A DNA stretch of 64,000 nt from Brachionus manjavacas (taxonomy: Eukaryota > Rotifera > Eurotatoria > Ploima > Brachionidae). Shown here in pieces: positions 10,839-19,363 of this stretch; positions within the stretch are counted from its first letter, which is position 1; each line of letters starts with the position of its first letter. The position numbers and the translations under genes are program-made. The stretch is from the NCBI GenBank assembly GCA_019054805.1, contig JAHQIY010000001.1, positions 1,674,001 to 1,738,000 on the forward strand, written 5' to 3'. The notes under the pieces are model-generated. The model saw only the letters and a program-made list of their open reading frames with translations. It did not search any database and was not told the origin of the DNA.

Positions 10839-11006
10839 TCTTACTTTTTTAATTTTTATTTTTTTTGTAAATATTCCGTTTTTTGTTTTTTTTTATGTTC
10901 TATTTTTCTTTTTTTTTCGTATTTAATAATTTTATTTTATATTTCTTATTTTTGTTTTTTTGAAACATTTTATTTAACATTTTATTTATTTTTGTTTTTT
11001 TGAAAC

Positions 11007-11434
11007 AAATTTCAGATAGCATATTAACAACCCAGACGTCTGATATTGGACCACCCAAAAGCTGTAGCACACCGACCACAAAACAAACAAGGGAATGGTA
11101 CAATGACCATAACTGGATCGAAGGTCAACCAAAAAAAGTACTTATCGAAGAAGTGAACCCCACCGCACCGAGAGCGGACAACACTTTTGTCGACCCGAGT
11201 AGACAAGTGCGATTTAAAATACCCAACACATTGAACCAGCACAACTCCGGACAAAAGATTGAGACAATCAATCCATACCCGATATTATTTGTTTCACCAC
11301 CAGACAAATTTGACCCCAAAAGAACAGACGTCAGACAGTGGATTAAAGACTTCGATATGTTCATCGAAACAAACAACATCAACTCACACAAATTGAACAT
11401 TGTCATTGCACATTTGGACCATGAAACAAGAAAG
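11007..11434 (+). repeat. detached 428-bp copy of Gypsy gag
   Basis: Bases 11007-11434 match 12792-13219 of the downstream Gypsy element with no difference that I noticed. It starts and stops inside gag with no LTR, start codon or splice sign. On the right it joins CTTGGCAAAGGAGCGAAAGC, which is not Gypsy sequence. It may be a partial second insertion, a template-switch product, or an assembly error near the repeat. Confidence 0.85.
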
Positions 11435-11788
11435 CTTGGCAAAGGAGCGAAAGCTCGAGCCAATATTTATTTATTTATTTAAATAAAGACGTTTATCATC
11501 AAAAAAAAACTAAACTATATTGTAAAAAATACAAAGCAAAGCAAAGACATGAAAAATGTTGGACATTTTTATTGTTTTAATTTAATTTTACAAATAATAC
11601 TTTTTTATTTGTCTCAATAAAATTTACAAAAATTTTAAAGGTTTAAATAAAAAAAATATTCAGGCCTTTTTAAACTTACAATTTTCAATAGATAGGGATA
11701 CAAAACAAAGCTATTTATACTTCTGACACCTAAGATAATAAGAAAAGTTAAATATTTTTAAGTTTTTTTTATTTGGAGCAATTAATCA
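11435..11788. other. spacer between the gag fragment and the Gypsy element
   Basis: AT-rich DNA without an ORF. It contains an ATTT-repeat run at 11465-11480. The last four bases (ATCA, 11785-11788) are the left target duplication of the Gypsy element. Confidence 0.5.
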
Positions 11789-12073
11789 TGTAGACGTCTC
11801 AAAAAAGAAGTTTGTTTTACACAACTTGAAGCTTGCATAGGAACGCACAATTTACTATATATTAGTTTTTTTTAGTTTAAGTAATTGTTAGTTTTTTTTA
11901 GTTTAGTTATAATTTAAATTTTGGTTTTGTTTTTTGTTTTGGATTTGGACCTCGTGTCCTAATAAAGTTGTAAAAAAACCTTATTGTGATTGATCCGAAA
12001 CCCTCGAGTCTAGAATAGGACTTGAGAAGTCTGACTGGGAAATAAAAGCCCACCAGCAGACATAAATATTACA
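11789..12073 (+). repeat. 5' LTR of the Gypsy element
   Basis: Starts TGTAGACGTCTC and ends ATATTACA. It contains a TATATA-like box (about 11852), several TTTTTTTAGTTTA direct repeats, and an AATAAAG polyadenylation-type signal at about 11960. It differs from the 3' LTR by one substitution next to AATAAAG, one in GTGATTG(A/T)TCC, and one A in ACATAA(A)TATTACA. Confidence 0.95.
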
Positions 12074-12074
12074 G

Positions 12075-12091
12075 TGGTGCCCAATTTGCTG
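12075..12091 (+). promoter_or_regulatory. primer-binding site of the Gypsy element
   Basis: TGGTGCCCAATTTGCTG begins one base after the 5' LTR. The leading TGG fits pairing with the CCA end of a tRNA primer. I did not identify which tRNA it is. Confidence 0.7.
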
Positions 12092-12388
12092 AACAGTTTA
12101 CAAACAGTAAACGTTCGGAACGAACTCAAGAGAAGGAAAGAATTTTGGTGGTAGTGTAGGTTAGTTTGCTGAAGCAGCGAGTGGATTTGTGTAGACTAGG
12201 GACGCAGCGACGAGACGTCTAACAATCAAAGAAGTTGTGCAATACTGAATACACGTGTAGAAACCACATTAGGGAAATTTTATTTGGCAAATCGACTATA
12301 GATTTAGTGATTCACGTGGAGGAAAGAAATCAAAAATCCTTTTTAATCAGCGCATATAAAAAGAAAACTCTAGGAAATAGCCATTCCA

Positions 12389-14332
12389 ATGCACGAAACA
12401 TTGGAACTCCTGTCGATCATAGCAACAGCTTTGTTCGGAACACGGAGTGAAACAAAGAAAGTGGCTGAAGACGTCGTGGTACCAAAAGCGTGGTTCGAAC
12501 ACTATTTGGAGATAGTGGAAACCACGTGGACCGATTATTACGTCGGGTTCATAGCGACACTATTCAGCATCATAGTGATAAGCACGTGGTATAGAACAAG
12601 GCGTCGGAACAAAACTTTAGACGATAAGTTCAACAGAATCGACGCGAGATTCGATCAATTGATGGGAAATATCAATAATAGACCCCAAGACTTCATATGC
12701 TCAAATGTTAACACGAACAGGTTGGACATTAAAAAAGCAATGGAGACTACAAGGACATCATCCATGGAAGCAAAGAGGCAAACATCGCCGGAAATTTCAG
12801 ATAGCATATTAACAACCCAGACGTCTGATATTGGACCACCCAAAAGCTGTAGCACACCGACCACAAAACAAACAAGGGAATGGTACAATGACCATAACTG
12901 GATCGAAGGTCAACCAAAAAAAGTACTTATCGAAGAAGTGAACCCCACCGCACCGAGAGCGGACAACACTTTTGTCGACCCGAGTAGACAAGTGCGATTT
13001 AAAATACCCAACACATTGAACCAGCACAACTCCGGACAAAAGATTGAGACAATCAATCCATACCCGATATTATTTGTTTCACCACCAGACAAATTTGACC
13101 CCAAAAGAACAGACGTCAGACAGTGGATTAAAGACTTCGATATGTTCATCGAAACAAACAACATCAACTCACACAAATTGAACATTGTCATTGCACATTT
13201 GGACCATGAAACAAGAAAGATCATTGAAAACAGCCAGTTCAGTCTAAATGAAGAAACTGCTTATGCGGAATTGAAAACACTTTTAAGCCAACTCTACGGA
13301 AGAAAAACTACTCCGAATCTGGAACTTAAAAGGCAGTTCACGGATAGAGTTCAAAGTTTCCACGAAAACGTCTACCTATACGCTTCACAACTTAAAGTAA
13401 TGTCCAAACAGTCTCATTATGAACTTTTACCATATCAAAGGGACAATCTGGTGAAGGAACAGTTCATACGTGGACTAAGAGACAAATTTCTGCGCACACG
13501 ACTACAGATCATAAGAGAAGAAATGTCATTAAAAGACATTATAGAGGAGGCGGCCAGATATGAAAGAGCGGTCGAAGACGTCCAAGAAAGAACAAAAAAA
13601 GTCGATTTCGAAGAGAAAATTGAAAAACATTTTTACAAACCACAACCAACACATAATCTTCAAACAACACAACAACAAAACACGCCAGGGTCCGATCAAA
13701 TTATTTGCTACAACTGCAAACAAGAAGGACACTATAGCAAGAGTTGCCCGCAAAAACCGAAATACTCAGTAAACAACATTGAAACGACACCAATGCACGG
13801 ATTTTGCAAAATTAACAATATTGGCGTAAGATTTTTGGTAGACACAGGTTCTAAGCATTCAATTCTGAGCGCAAAAACATGTCGAAAGCTAAGATTAAAG
13901 CCACAAAAGAGCTCAATTGAACTGCATAACGCTGATGGGAATAAAATAGGAATAATCGGTCGGGCCGATGTAGACGTCAGAATAAACAATGAGTCATACA
14001 AGATTGGAATGATTATAGTTGAGAATTTAGTCAACGAAATGATTTTGGGTGTAGATGATCTAAACATATTTAGAAACCCAAGACGTCTTGTAAATGCGTT
14101 AAAACAGTGGACCTCTAGCACATTGCGTAAACTCAAACCAGGAAAATTTAGAAACCCGGCTAAAAAGCTGACCCAAATGAAGAACAAAATCGAAACTACA
14201 CAAAAGGAAACCAATGACATTTTAAAAGCAAACGATGCTTCCAAAATTACGGGAAAAATATGTAAAACAACTGCGTTAGCGGTTATAAACAAAATTCAAG
14301 AAAAAACATCTATCAAACAAGAATTTAGCTAA
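12389..14332 (+). CDS. Gypsy gag-protease polyprotein
   Basis: 647 codons. An N-terminal hydrophobic stretch (about residues 50-67) followed by RTRRRN looks like a membrane anchor, which is unusual for Gag. A capsid-like helical region follows, then a CCHC zinc knuckle (CYNCKQEGHYSKSC, about nt 13706-13748) that binds RNA, then an aspartic protease with the DTGS active site (about nt 13839-13853) and ILGVDDL. Gag packages the RNA; the protease cleaves the polyprotein. The frame ends at TAA 14330-14332, and pol continues in the same frame with no other stop. A stretch (12792-13219) is duplicated at 11007-11434. Confidence 0.9.
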   Translation: MHETLELLSIIATALFGTRSETKKVAEDVVVPKAWFEHYLEIVETTWTDYYVGFIATLFSIIVISTWYRTRRRNKTLDDKFNRIDARFDQLMGNINNRPQDFICSNVNTNRLDIKKAMETTRTSSMEAKRQTSPEISDSILTTQTSDIGPPKSCSTPTTKQTREWYNDHNWIEGQPKKVLIEEVNPTAPRADNTFVDPSRQVRFKIPNTLNQHNSGQKIETINPYPILFVSPPDKFDPKRTDVRQWIKDFDMFIETNNINSHKLNIVIAHLDHETRKIIENSQFSLNEETAYAELKTLLSQLYGRKTTPNLELKRQFTDRVQSFHENVYLYASQLKVMSKQSHYELLPYQRDNLVKEQFIRGLRDKFLRTRLQIIREEMSLKDIIEEAARYERAVEDVQERTKKVDFEEKIEKHFYKPQPTHNLQTTQQQNTPGSDQIICYNCKQEGHYSKSCPQKPKYSVNNIETTPMHGFCKINNIGVRFLVDTGSKHSILSAKTCRKLRLKPQKSSIELHNADGNKIGIIGRADVDVRINNESYKIGMIIVENLVNEMILGVDDLNIFRNPRRLVNALKQWTSSTLRKLKPGKFRNPAKKLTQMKNKIETTQKETNDILKANDASKITGKICKTTALAVINKIQEKTSIKQEFS

Positions 14333-17300
14333 GAACAACTCGAGAACGCGAGAAAAAAGATAGACTCAAGGGTTACCGAAATTTCAGCCACTAACCTGAC
14401 AGATCTTACACCAACAGACAAAACACAGCACACCATCGAAGTAACCGATAAAACACCGTTTCATATCAAAACGAGACCGGTACCATACGCCAAGAAAGAG
14501 GAATTCAAGGCATTAATCGAAGAAATGCTCGAAGCCAACCTTATCAGACGTTCAAAATCCCCTTACTCCTCACCTGTCCATCTAGTAAAAAAGCCAGAGG
14601 GCGGAATTCGCATGACAATTGATTACAGGAAATTGAACAAGAGAACGGTCAAAGACAATTACCCTCTGCCAAGAATAGACGTCACCCTGTACAGCCTTAA
14701 AAATTCAAATATTTTCTCAAAGATAGACTTTCATTCAGGGTACTTCCAAATATTTATGAATCCTGAAAGCAGACCACACACAGCATTCAGTTGCGAGTAC
14801 GGATTGTTCGAATTCAACGTCATGCCAATGGGATTAACCAATTCCGGAGCAACTTTCCAGAGGCATATGGATAATGTTTTTAAGGACTTAATTGATAAGT
14901 TCCTTATGGTCTACATCGACGACATTATTGTATATTCAGAAACAATAGAAGAACACTTCGAACACCTAAAGCAAGTATTTGATATTATAAAAGAACAAAA
15001 TTTAAAGATCAAACCGAAAAAATGCAAGTTTTTTCAAACGTCTATTGATTTCTTAGGACACACAGTTAGCAACGGTGAAATCAGACCATCAGCCGAAAAA
15101 GTAGAAGCCATTAACAACCAAAAGAAACCCGAAAACGTTGAGAACATCCAATCGTTCATCGGTATGGCTACACACTATAGAAAGTTCATCAAGGATTTCG
15201 GTAAAACCGCATGCCCTCTACATGAACTCTGCGCCAAAGACGTCCCTTTCGTCTGGAATAACGAATGCCAGGCCGCTTTCGACAAGCTAAAGGAAGCGCT
15301 TACCAATGAACCAGTCTTGACAATACCAGACTTCAAAAAGCGTTTTTATTTGGAAACAGACGCCTCGAATAAAGGAATTGGCGCCGTGCTTTCACAAATG
15401 GACTCAGAAAACAGACTAAAACCTATAGCTTATTATTCGAGAGAGTTAAATAAAGCAGAGCAGAATTACTCCACAGCTGAACGAGAGATGCTCGCCATTG
15501 TCAATGCGGTAGAACATTTTAAAGAATTCCTTTACGGTACGGAATTCACTATAATTACAGACCATCAACCGCTTAAATGGATAAACAGTGTAAAAAACCC
15601 TGCACCTCGCCTCGTCCGATGGATAATCAGACTCGAAAATTACGAGTTCGACATTGAGTACAGGCCGGGGAAAAGTAATCAAGTGGCGGATGGACTCTCG
15701 AGATGGCCAATAGACAAACTAACAGAGACGTCCCAAGACGATAAAGAAACATTCATCATAAATAATTTAATAGGAAGGAACTCGATCAACACAATAATGT
15801 TCAAAAACATAAAAGGCGATCTGAGTAACCTAAAAAGTGATGAAAACATCGAATGGGTAAAAAGGGTGATATTAGGCGAGATAATCCCGGAAAAAGATCT
15901 AAACAGCGAACAAGCCGATCTCGTTAAACAGTTGAGGTATCTGAAAGTGAGCGAGGGTCACCTATGGAAGATAGAAGAAAACGGAGGATACGCAATACCT
16001 CAATTGGTTGTTCCAAAAGCAGACCGGAAGAAAATAATGGAGCTCAACCATTCCTCTATAATGAGCGGACACTTAAAATTCGAAAAAACCATCGATAGAA
16101 TTAAGAGAAAATTTTATTGGCCTGGAATGAACAAAGACGTCTCAAAGTTCATCGAAGAGTGCACCGAGTGCCAGAAAACATCCAACACTAAAAACAAACC
16201 TCGAATACCATTAAATCCACTAAGGCCAAGTCACCCCTTAGAAATAGTGACCACCGATATCCTGGGACCGCTAAAGACCAGTAAAAACGGTTATAAATAT
16301 ATATTAGTGATTGTGGATCATTTCACAAAATGGGTTGTTCTCTTTGCTCTAAAAAGGATCGATGCCAAAACAACAGCACAATACTTATTTAGATTTATTT
16401 GTCTGTTCGGTATACCAGACGCCCTTTTATCTGACCAAGGCAAGAACTATCAAACTCAACTGGTACAAGAGCTCTGGGAGTTGTTGGACGTAAGACGTCT
16501 ACGAACCAGCCCATTCCACCCGCAATGCGATGGCTTATCCGAAAGGTTTAACAGGACTTTAAAGCGCATGATTACGTGTTTCATCAACAAGGATCACGAC
16601 AATTGGGATGAGATATTACCCTCCTTGAGTATGGCCTATAACACAGCAGTACACTCAACTACAAAATATACACCTTATGAACTCATGTTCGGAAGAAAAC
16701 CAAAATTACCAATCGACCTGGTTTACGGGGTACCAACATTGAGTCTTAAATTTGACCCGGAGAGTTTCGCACAGTCAACAAAAGATAGTTTAAGAGAGGT
16801 TTTTGGTTTAGTCCGCAAAAACAGGGATGTCAGAGTTCAAAGAAACAAATTGATCTACGATCGATATGTCATGGCAGCTAAGTTCAAAAAGGGGGACACG
16901 GTCTGGTTAAAAAACGAACAAATTAAAAAAGGCGAGTGTAAAAAGTTTATATTTAGTTGGAAAGGCCCATACATTGTTATCAAAAATATTAACAATATCA
17001 ACTATATAGTAAAACCGCTGTACAAAAACAAAGGACGTCCCATAACAGTAAACCGAGTAAGACTCAAAAAGCATTTCGGTAGCCACGACCAATCCATAAA
17101 CGAAGAAAACAAAGAAAACGTTCACACACGGGAAAAGAGAGTTGGAACTTGGCAATCGAAAAGAGCCAAAAAAATAGTAGAAAAAGCAAAGAAAACAAGG
17201 AAAAACAAATCGATCGGGAACGATCGGAAATCGAAAGAAGGTGAAAATGGAAAGGGGCTTCTGCAGCCAGAACTAGCACCTGTAATCGACCTTCAAAATC

Positions 17301-17497
17301 TGACATCGAATGGACAAACTGCCCAGGATGAGAATATCAAGGTCAAGTACAGAACTACCCAAAAGACCAAACAGAGTGAAGAAGAGAAAAAGGATCCAAC
17401 CTTTAAGAATAAAAAAAAAATAGATGACACCTTCGCACCAGATAGACCGGTAAGAAACAGGAAGAAGCCCGATTGGTTCGGGCAAAAAGAAAAATAA
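14333..17497 (+). CDS. Gypsy pol: RT, RNase H, integrase
   Basis: Open from the codon after the gag-pro TAA to 17497 (1,054 codons); the first ATG is at 14525. It must therefore be reached by readthrough of the TAA or by another route. The RT has the YIDD catalytic box (nt 14912-14923) and a typical HSGYFQI block. RNase H has ETDASNKGIGAVLSQ. The integrase has the H2C2 zinc module (about nt 16050-16170), the acidic DDE residues in TTDILG and LSDQGKN and the following glutamate in GLSERFN, and a GPY/F module (SWKGPYIVIKNI). The Lys-rich tail of about 130 residues carries REKRVGTWQSKR, a motif also found in ORF3. Confidence 0.95.
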   Translation, partial: EQLENARKKIDSRVTEISATNLTDLTPTDKTQHTIEVTDKTPFHIKTRPVPYAKKEEFKALIEEMLEANLIRRSKSPYSSPVHLVKKPEGGIRMTIDYRKLNKRTVKDNYPLPRIDVTLYSLKNSNIFSKIDFHSGYFQIFMNPESRPHTAFSCEYGLFEFNVMPMGLTNSGATFQRHMDNVFKDLIDKFLMVYIDDIIVYSETIEEHFEHLKQVFDIIKEQNLKIKPKKCKFFQTSIDFLGHTVSNGEIRPSAEKVEAINNQKKPENVENIQSFIGMATHYRKFIKDFGKTACPLHELCAKDVPFVWNNECQAAFDKLKEALTNEPVLTIPDFKKRFYLETDASNKGIGAVLSQMDSENRLKPIAYYSRELNKAEQNYSTAEREMLAIVNAVEHFKEFLYGTEFTIITDHQPLKWINSVKNPAPRLVRWIIRLENYEFDIEYRPGKSNQVADGLSRWPIDKLTETSQDDKETFIINNLIGRNSINTIMFKNIKGDLSNLKSDENIEWVKRVILGEIIPEKDLNSEQADLVKQLRYLKVSEGHLWKIEENGGYAIPQLVVPKADRKKIMELNHSSIMSGHLKFEKTIDRIKRKFYWPGMNKDVSKFIEECTECQKTSNTKNKPRIPLNPLRPSHPLEIVTTDILGPLKTSKNGYKYILVIVDHFTKWVVLFALKRIDAKTTAQYLFRFICLFGIPDALLSDQGKNYQTQLVQELWELLDVRRLRTSPFHPQCDGLSERFNRTLKRMITCFINKDHDNWDEILPSLSMAYNTAVHSTTKYTPYELMFGRKPKLPIDLVYGVPTLSLKFDPESFAQSTKDSLREVFGLVRKNRDVRVQRNKLIYDRYVMAAKFKKGDTVWLKNEQIKKGECKKFIFSWKGPYIVIKNINNINYIVKPLYKNKGRPITVNRVRLKKHFGSHDQSINEENKENVHTREKRVGTWQSKRAKKIVEKAKKTRKNKSIGNDRKSKEGENGKGLLQPELAPVIDLQNLTSNGQTAQDENIKVKYRTTQKTKQSEEEKKDPTFKNKKKIDDTFAPDRPVRNRKKPDWFGQKEK

Positions 17498-17679
17498 GAC
17501 ACCTTGTTATTATAAATATTGTATACTTAAACAACCATATTGTAAATAATATATTGTGAATATTAGTCAAATGTTTCGTAAGTCAAATATAATCCCACAT
17601 CATTAAATAAAAAACTCATACACAATTTTCATAATTTTGCAAATTGATAATAACATTCTCTATAATTATTCATAAAATT

Positions 17680-17716
<37 letters not shown>

Positions 17717-17720
17717 AAGA
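17498..17720 (+). other. pol-ORF3 junction with internal A30 tract
   Basis: An AT-rich untranslated-like stretch that ends in thirty consecutive A residues (17686-17715), five bases before the ORF3 start codon. AATAAA-type hexamers lie upstream (for example near 17604). It reads like the 3' end of a polyadenylated message fused to the next reading frame. Confidence 0.8.
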
Positions 17721-18776
17721 ATGCAAGCTGAAGCCAATCAAGTAATGGTACGATGCTATCCAGCATCGCTCAACTTAAAAACAATCCGCGAATTTTTGGA
17801 CATCCTCAGGACAAGAATCGGACCCATACGAGATGCTCGATTCTTGGCAGAACACGACAGGGTCGATACCGTCGCCTTCATATCATTTTACGACAAAAAC
17901 AACATCAAGAAATGCGTGAAGGAAATGTACGGACGTCTGAAAAACCCGGACGACCCAGCTCACCGAATCCAATTCAAGACCAACCGGAACAATCATTTGG
18001 ATGCCGAGTTTGAGTTCCCCCACACGGAGGTAAGAATATACGACCTACAAAGAGAGAACGGGCTGGTCCACCGAGAGGAGTATAGAGACTCAGACATCTA
18101 TGAAAAAAGAATTGAGACACCCCTCGTGGAAACCATCGAACCTAAAGATAAAAGCCATTCACGCATGAAATTCTTAGACGACTTTTACGCCAAGTACACG
18201 GCCAAGACGTCCAAAGAAAAAATCGACCGAATATGGGAGCGAGTGCAAATCAAAAACAATCGGATGGGACTGGGTTTCGAGCAGAAGGAGGCCGAAATAG
18301 GACAGACCAAAAGAGTAATGATGGAAATTATTACCGATCTGGATCCAACCTTCAAAAACCACACTGGTCAAATGACAGACTGGCCCCTCAAAAGAATGGA
18401 AAAAGAAATGGAGAAGGCCCATGAAAGATGGATGGAGCACAACATCGACAACCAAAAAGAAGCAAGAGCAATGTGGAGAATGGAAAAGATTGAGTGGGAG
18501 GAAAGCCTATTAAACGGACCAACAATAAACACGGTTCAGGGCACCAACACTAACGAGGAAGACGTCTTCAATCACGGCAAGAGGGAAAAACTTGGCGCTT
18601 GGCAGTCAAGGAAGGACGCACTCGAAGATCTCTGTGAGCTCGACCCAAGTCGAAAGAGGTTCGGTATGGAGATACCCATGATGGATTGGCCATTGAAGAA
18701 AATCCAAGAGGAGATTGAGAAGAGTAGGAAGCGGTTGGCATTCAGATTGGACAGTGACGAAGACACCCCACCATAA
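17721..18776 (+). CDS. Gypsy third ORF: RRM-like nucleic-acid-binding protein
   Basis: 351 aa, in the position where env would be, but with no signal peptide or membrane segment. Residues about 6-90 have the beta-alpha-beta-beta-alpha-beta order of an RRM: VMVRCYP (RNP2-like), a long helix, RDARFLAE, VAFISFYD (RNP1-like), a second helix, then HRIQFKTN. The remainder is charged and helical, with internal similarity: LDP...DWPLKRMEKEMEKAHERW against LDP...DWPLKKIQEEIEKSRKRL. REKLGAWQSRKD resembles a motif in the Pol tail. It may act as an RNA chaperone or packaging protein; this is inference. I know of no Gypsy family standardly described with this ORF. Confidence 0.75.
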   Translation: MQAEANQVMVRCYPASLNLKTIREFLDILRTRIGPIRDARFLAEHDRVDTVAFISFYDKNNIKKCVKEMYGRLKNPDDPAHRIQFKTNRNNHLDAEFEFPHTEVRIYDLQRENGLVHREEYRDSDIYEKRIETPLVETIEPKDKSHSRMKFLDDFYAKYTAKTSKEKIDRIWERVQIKNNRMGLGFEQKEAEIGQTKRVMMEIITDLDPTFKNHTGQMTDWPLKRMEKEMEKAHERWMEHNIDNQKEARAMWRMEKIEWEESLLNGPTINTVQGTNTNEEDVFNHGKREKLGAWQSRKDALEDLCELDPSRKRFGMEIPMMDWPLKKIQEEIEKSRKRLAFRLDSDEDTPP

Positions 18777-18784
18777 ATTTTGTT

Positions 18785-18800
18785 TTTTAAGGGTAAGTTG
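18785..18800 (+). promoter_or_regulatory. polypurine-tract region of the Gypsy element
   Basis: TTTTAAGGGTAAGTTG lies directly upstream of the 3' LTR. The AAGGGTAAG purine run is the probable plus-strand primer. It is weak compared with longer polypurine tracts of the group. Confidence 0.5.
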
Positions 18801-19084
18801 TGTAGACGTCTCAAAAAAGAAGTTTGTTTTACACAACTTGAAGCTTGCATAGGAACGCACAATTTACTATATATTAGTTTTTTTTAGTTTAAGTAATTGT
18901 TAGTTTTTTTTAGTTTAGTTATAATTTAAATTTTGGTTTTGTTTTTTGTTTTGGATTTGGACCTCGTGTCCTAATAAAGCTGTAAAAAAACCTTATTGTG
19001 ATTGTTCCGAAACCCTCGAGTCTAGAATAGGACTTGAGAAGTCTGACTGGGAAATAAAAGCCCACCAGCAGACATAATATTACA
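18801..19084 (+). repeat. 3' LTR of the Gypsy element
   Basis: 284 bp, begins TGTAGACGTC and ends ATTACA, followed by the ATCA target duplication. Nearly identical to the 5' LTR. Confidence 0.95.
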
Positions 19085-19363
19085 ATCAATTAGTTGGTCG
19101 TTTTGTTCTGTTTTTTTGTACGGCATAACGGTGTTCGAATAATTTTTTATATGCATAGATGTTTTTTTTTTTATTCGCTTACATATTTGCTTATGATGCT
19201 CGTTCCTCGCAATAACAGAGTGTCACTAAAATAGAGTACTCTATTTTAAAGACATGTCACTCAATTCGGATGATTACGTTATCAATAATTTTTTTAAATA
19301 GGAATTGTTTAAGAATTTTTTTTAACTTTCCTAAAAATACCTAATTATAAAATACCTCTTTAA
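19085..19363. other. spacer with a palindromic repeat block
   Basis: Contains the palindrome AAATAGAGTACTCTATTT (about 19228-19245). It is followed at 19251-19286 by a block (GACATGTCACT, then TTCGGATGATTACGTTA) shared with the region near 7870 (reverse strand) and with the right end of the next element. TTAA at 19360-19363 is the left target site of that element. Confidence 0.6.

Larger units (their letters stand above)
11789..19084 (+). mobile_element. full-length Ty3/Gypsy LTR retrotransposon with a third ORF
   Basis: A 7.3-kb element bounded by LTRs of 285 and 284 bp that begin TG and end CA. It is flanked by the 4-bp direct repeat ATCA (11785-11788, 19085-19088). The LTRs differ at only three positions that I can find, so the insertion is young. 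The order is LTR, primer-binding site, gag-protease, RT, RNase H, integrase, third ORF, polypurine stretch, LTR; integrase after RT is the Ty3/Gypsy order. No envelope gene is present. GC content is well above the surrounding DNA, and the hexamer GACGTC recurs throughout. Confidence 0.95.

Noticed and set aside
10806-11003. Phe-rich ORF in T-runs
   Set aside because: Low-complexity translation of a T-rich 3' UTR-like stretch.
11024-11463. Minus-strand ORFs in gag and its fragment (also 12655-13224, 13732-14292)
   Set aside because: Antisense of gag, present in both copies only because the DNA is duplicated; no family features.
17721-18776. ORF3 of the Gypsy element as an envelope gene
   Set aside because: No signal peptide, membrane helix, furin-type site or ectodomain cysteine pattern. 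The protein is charged and soluble with an RRM-like start.
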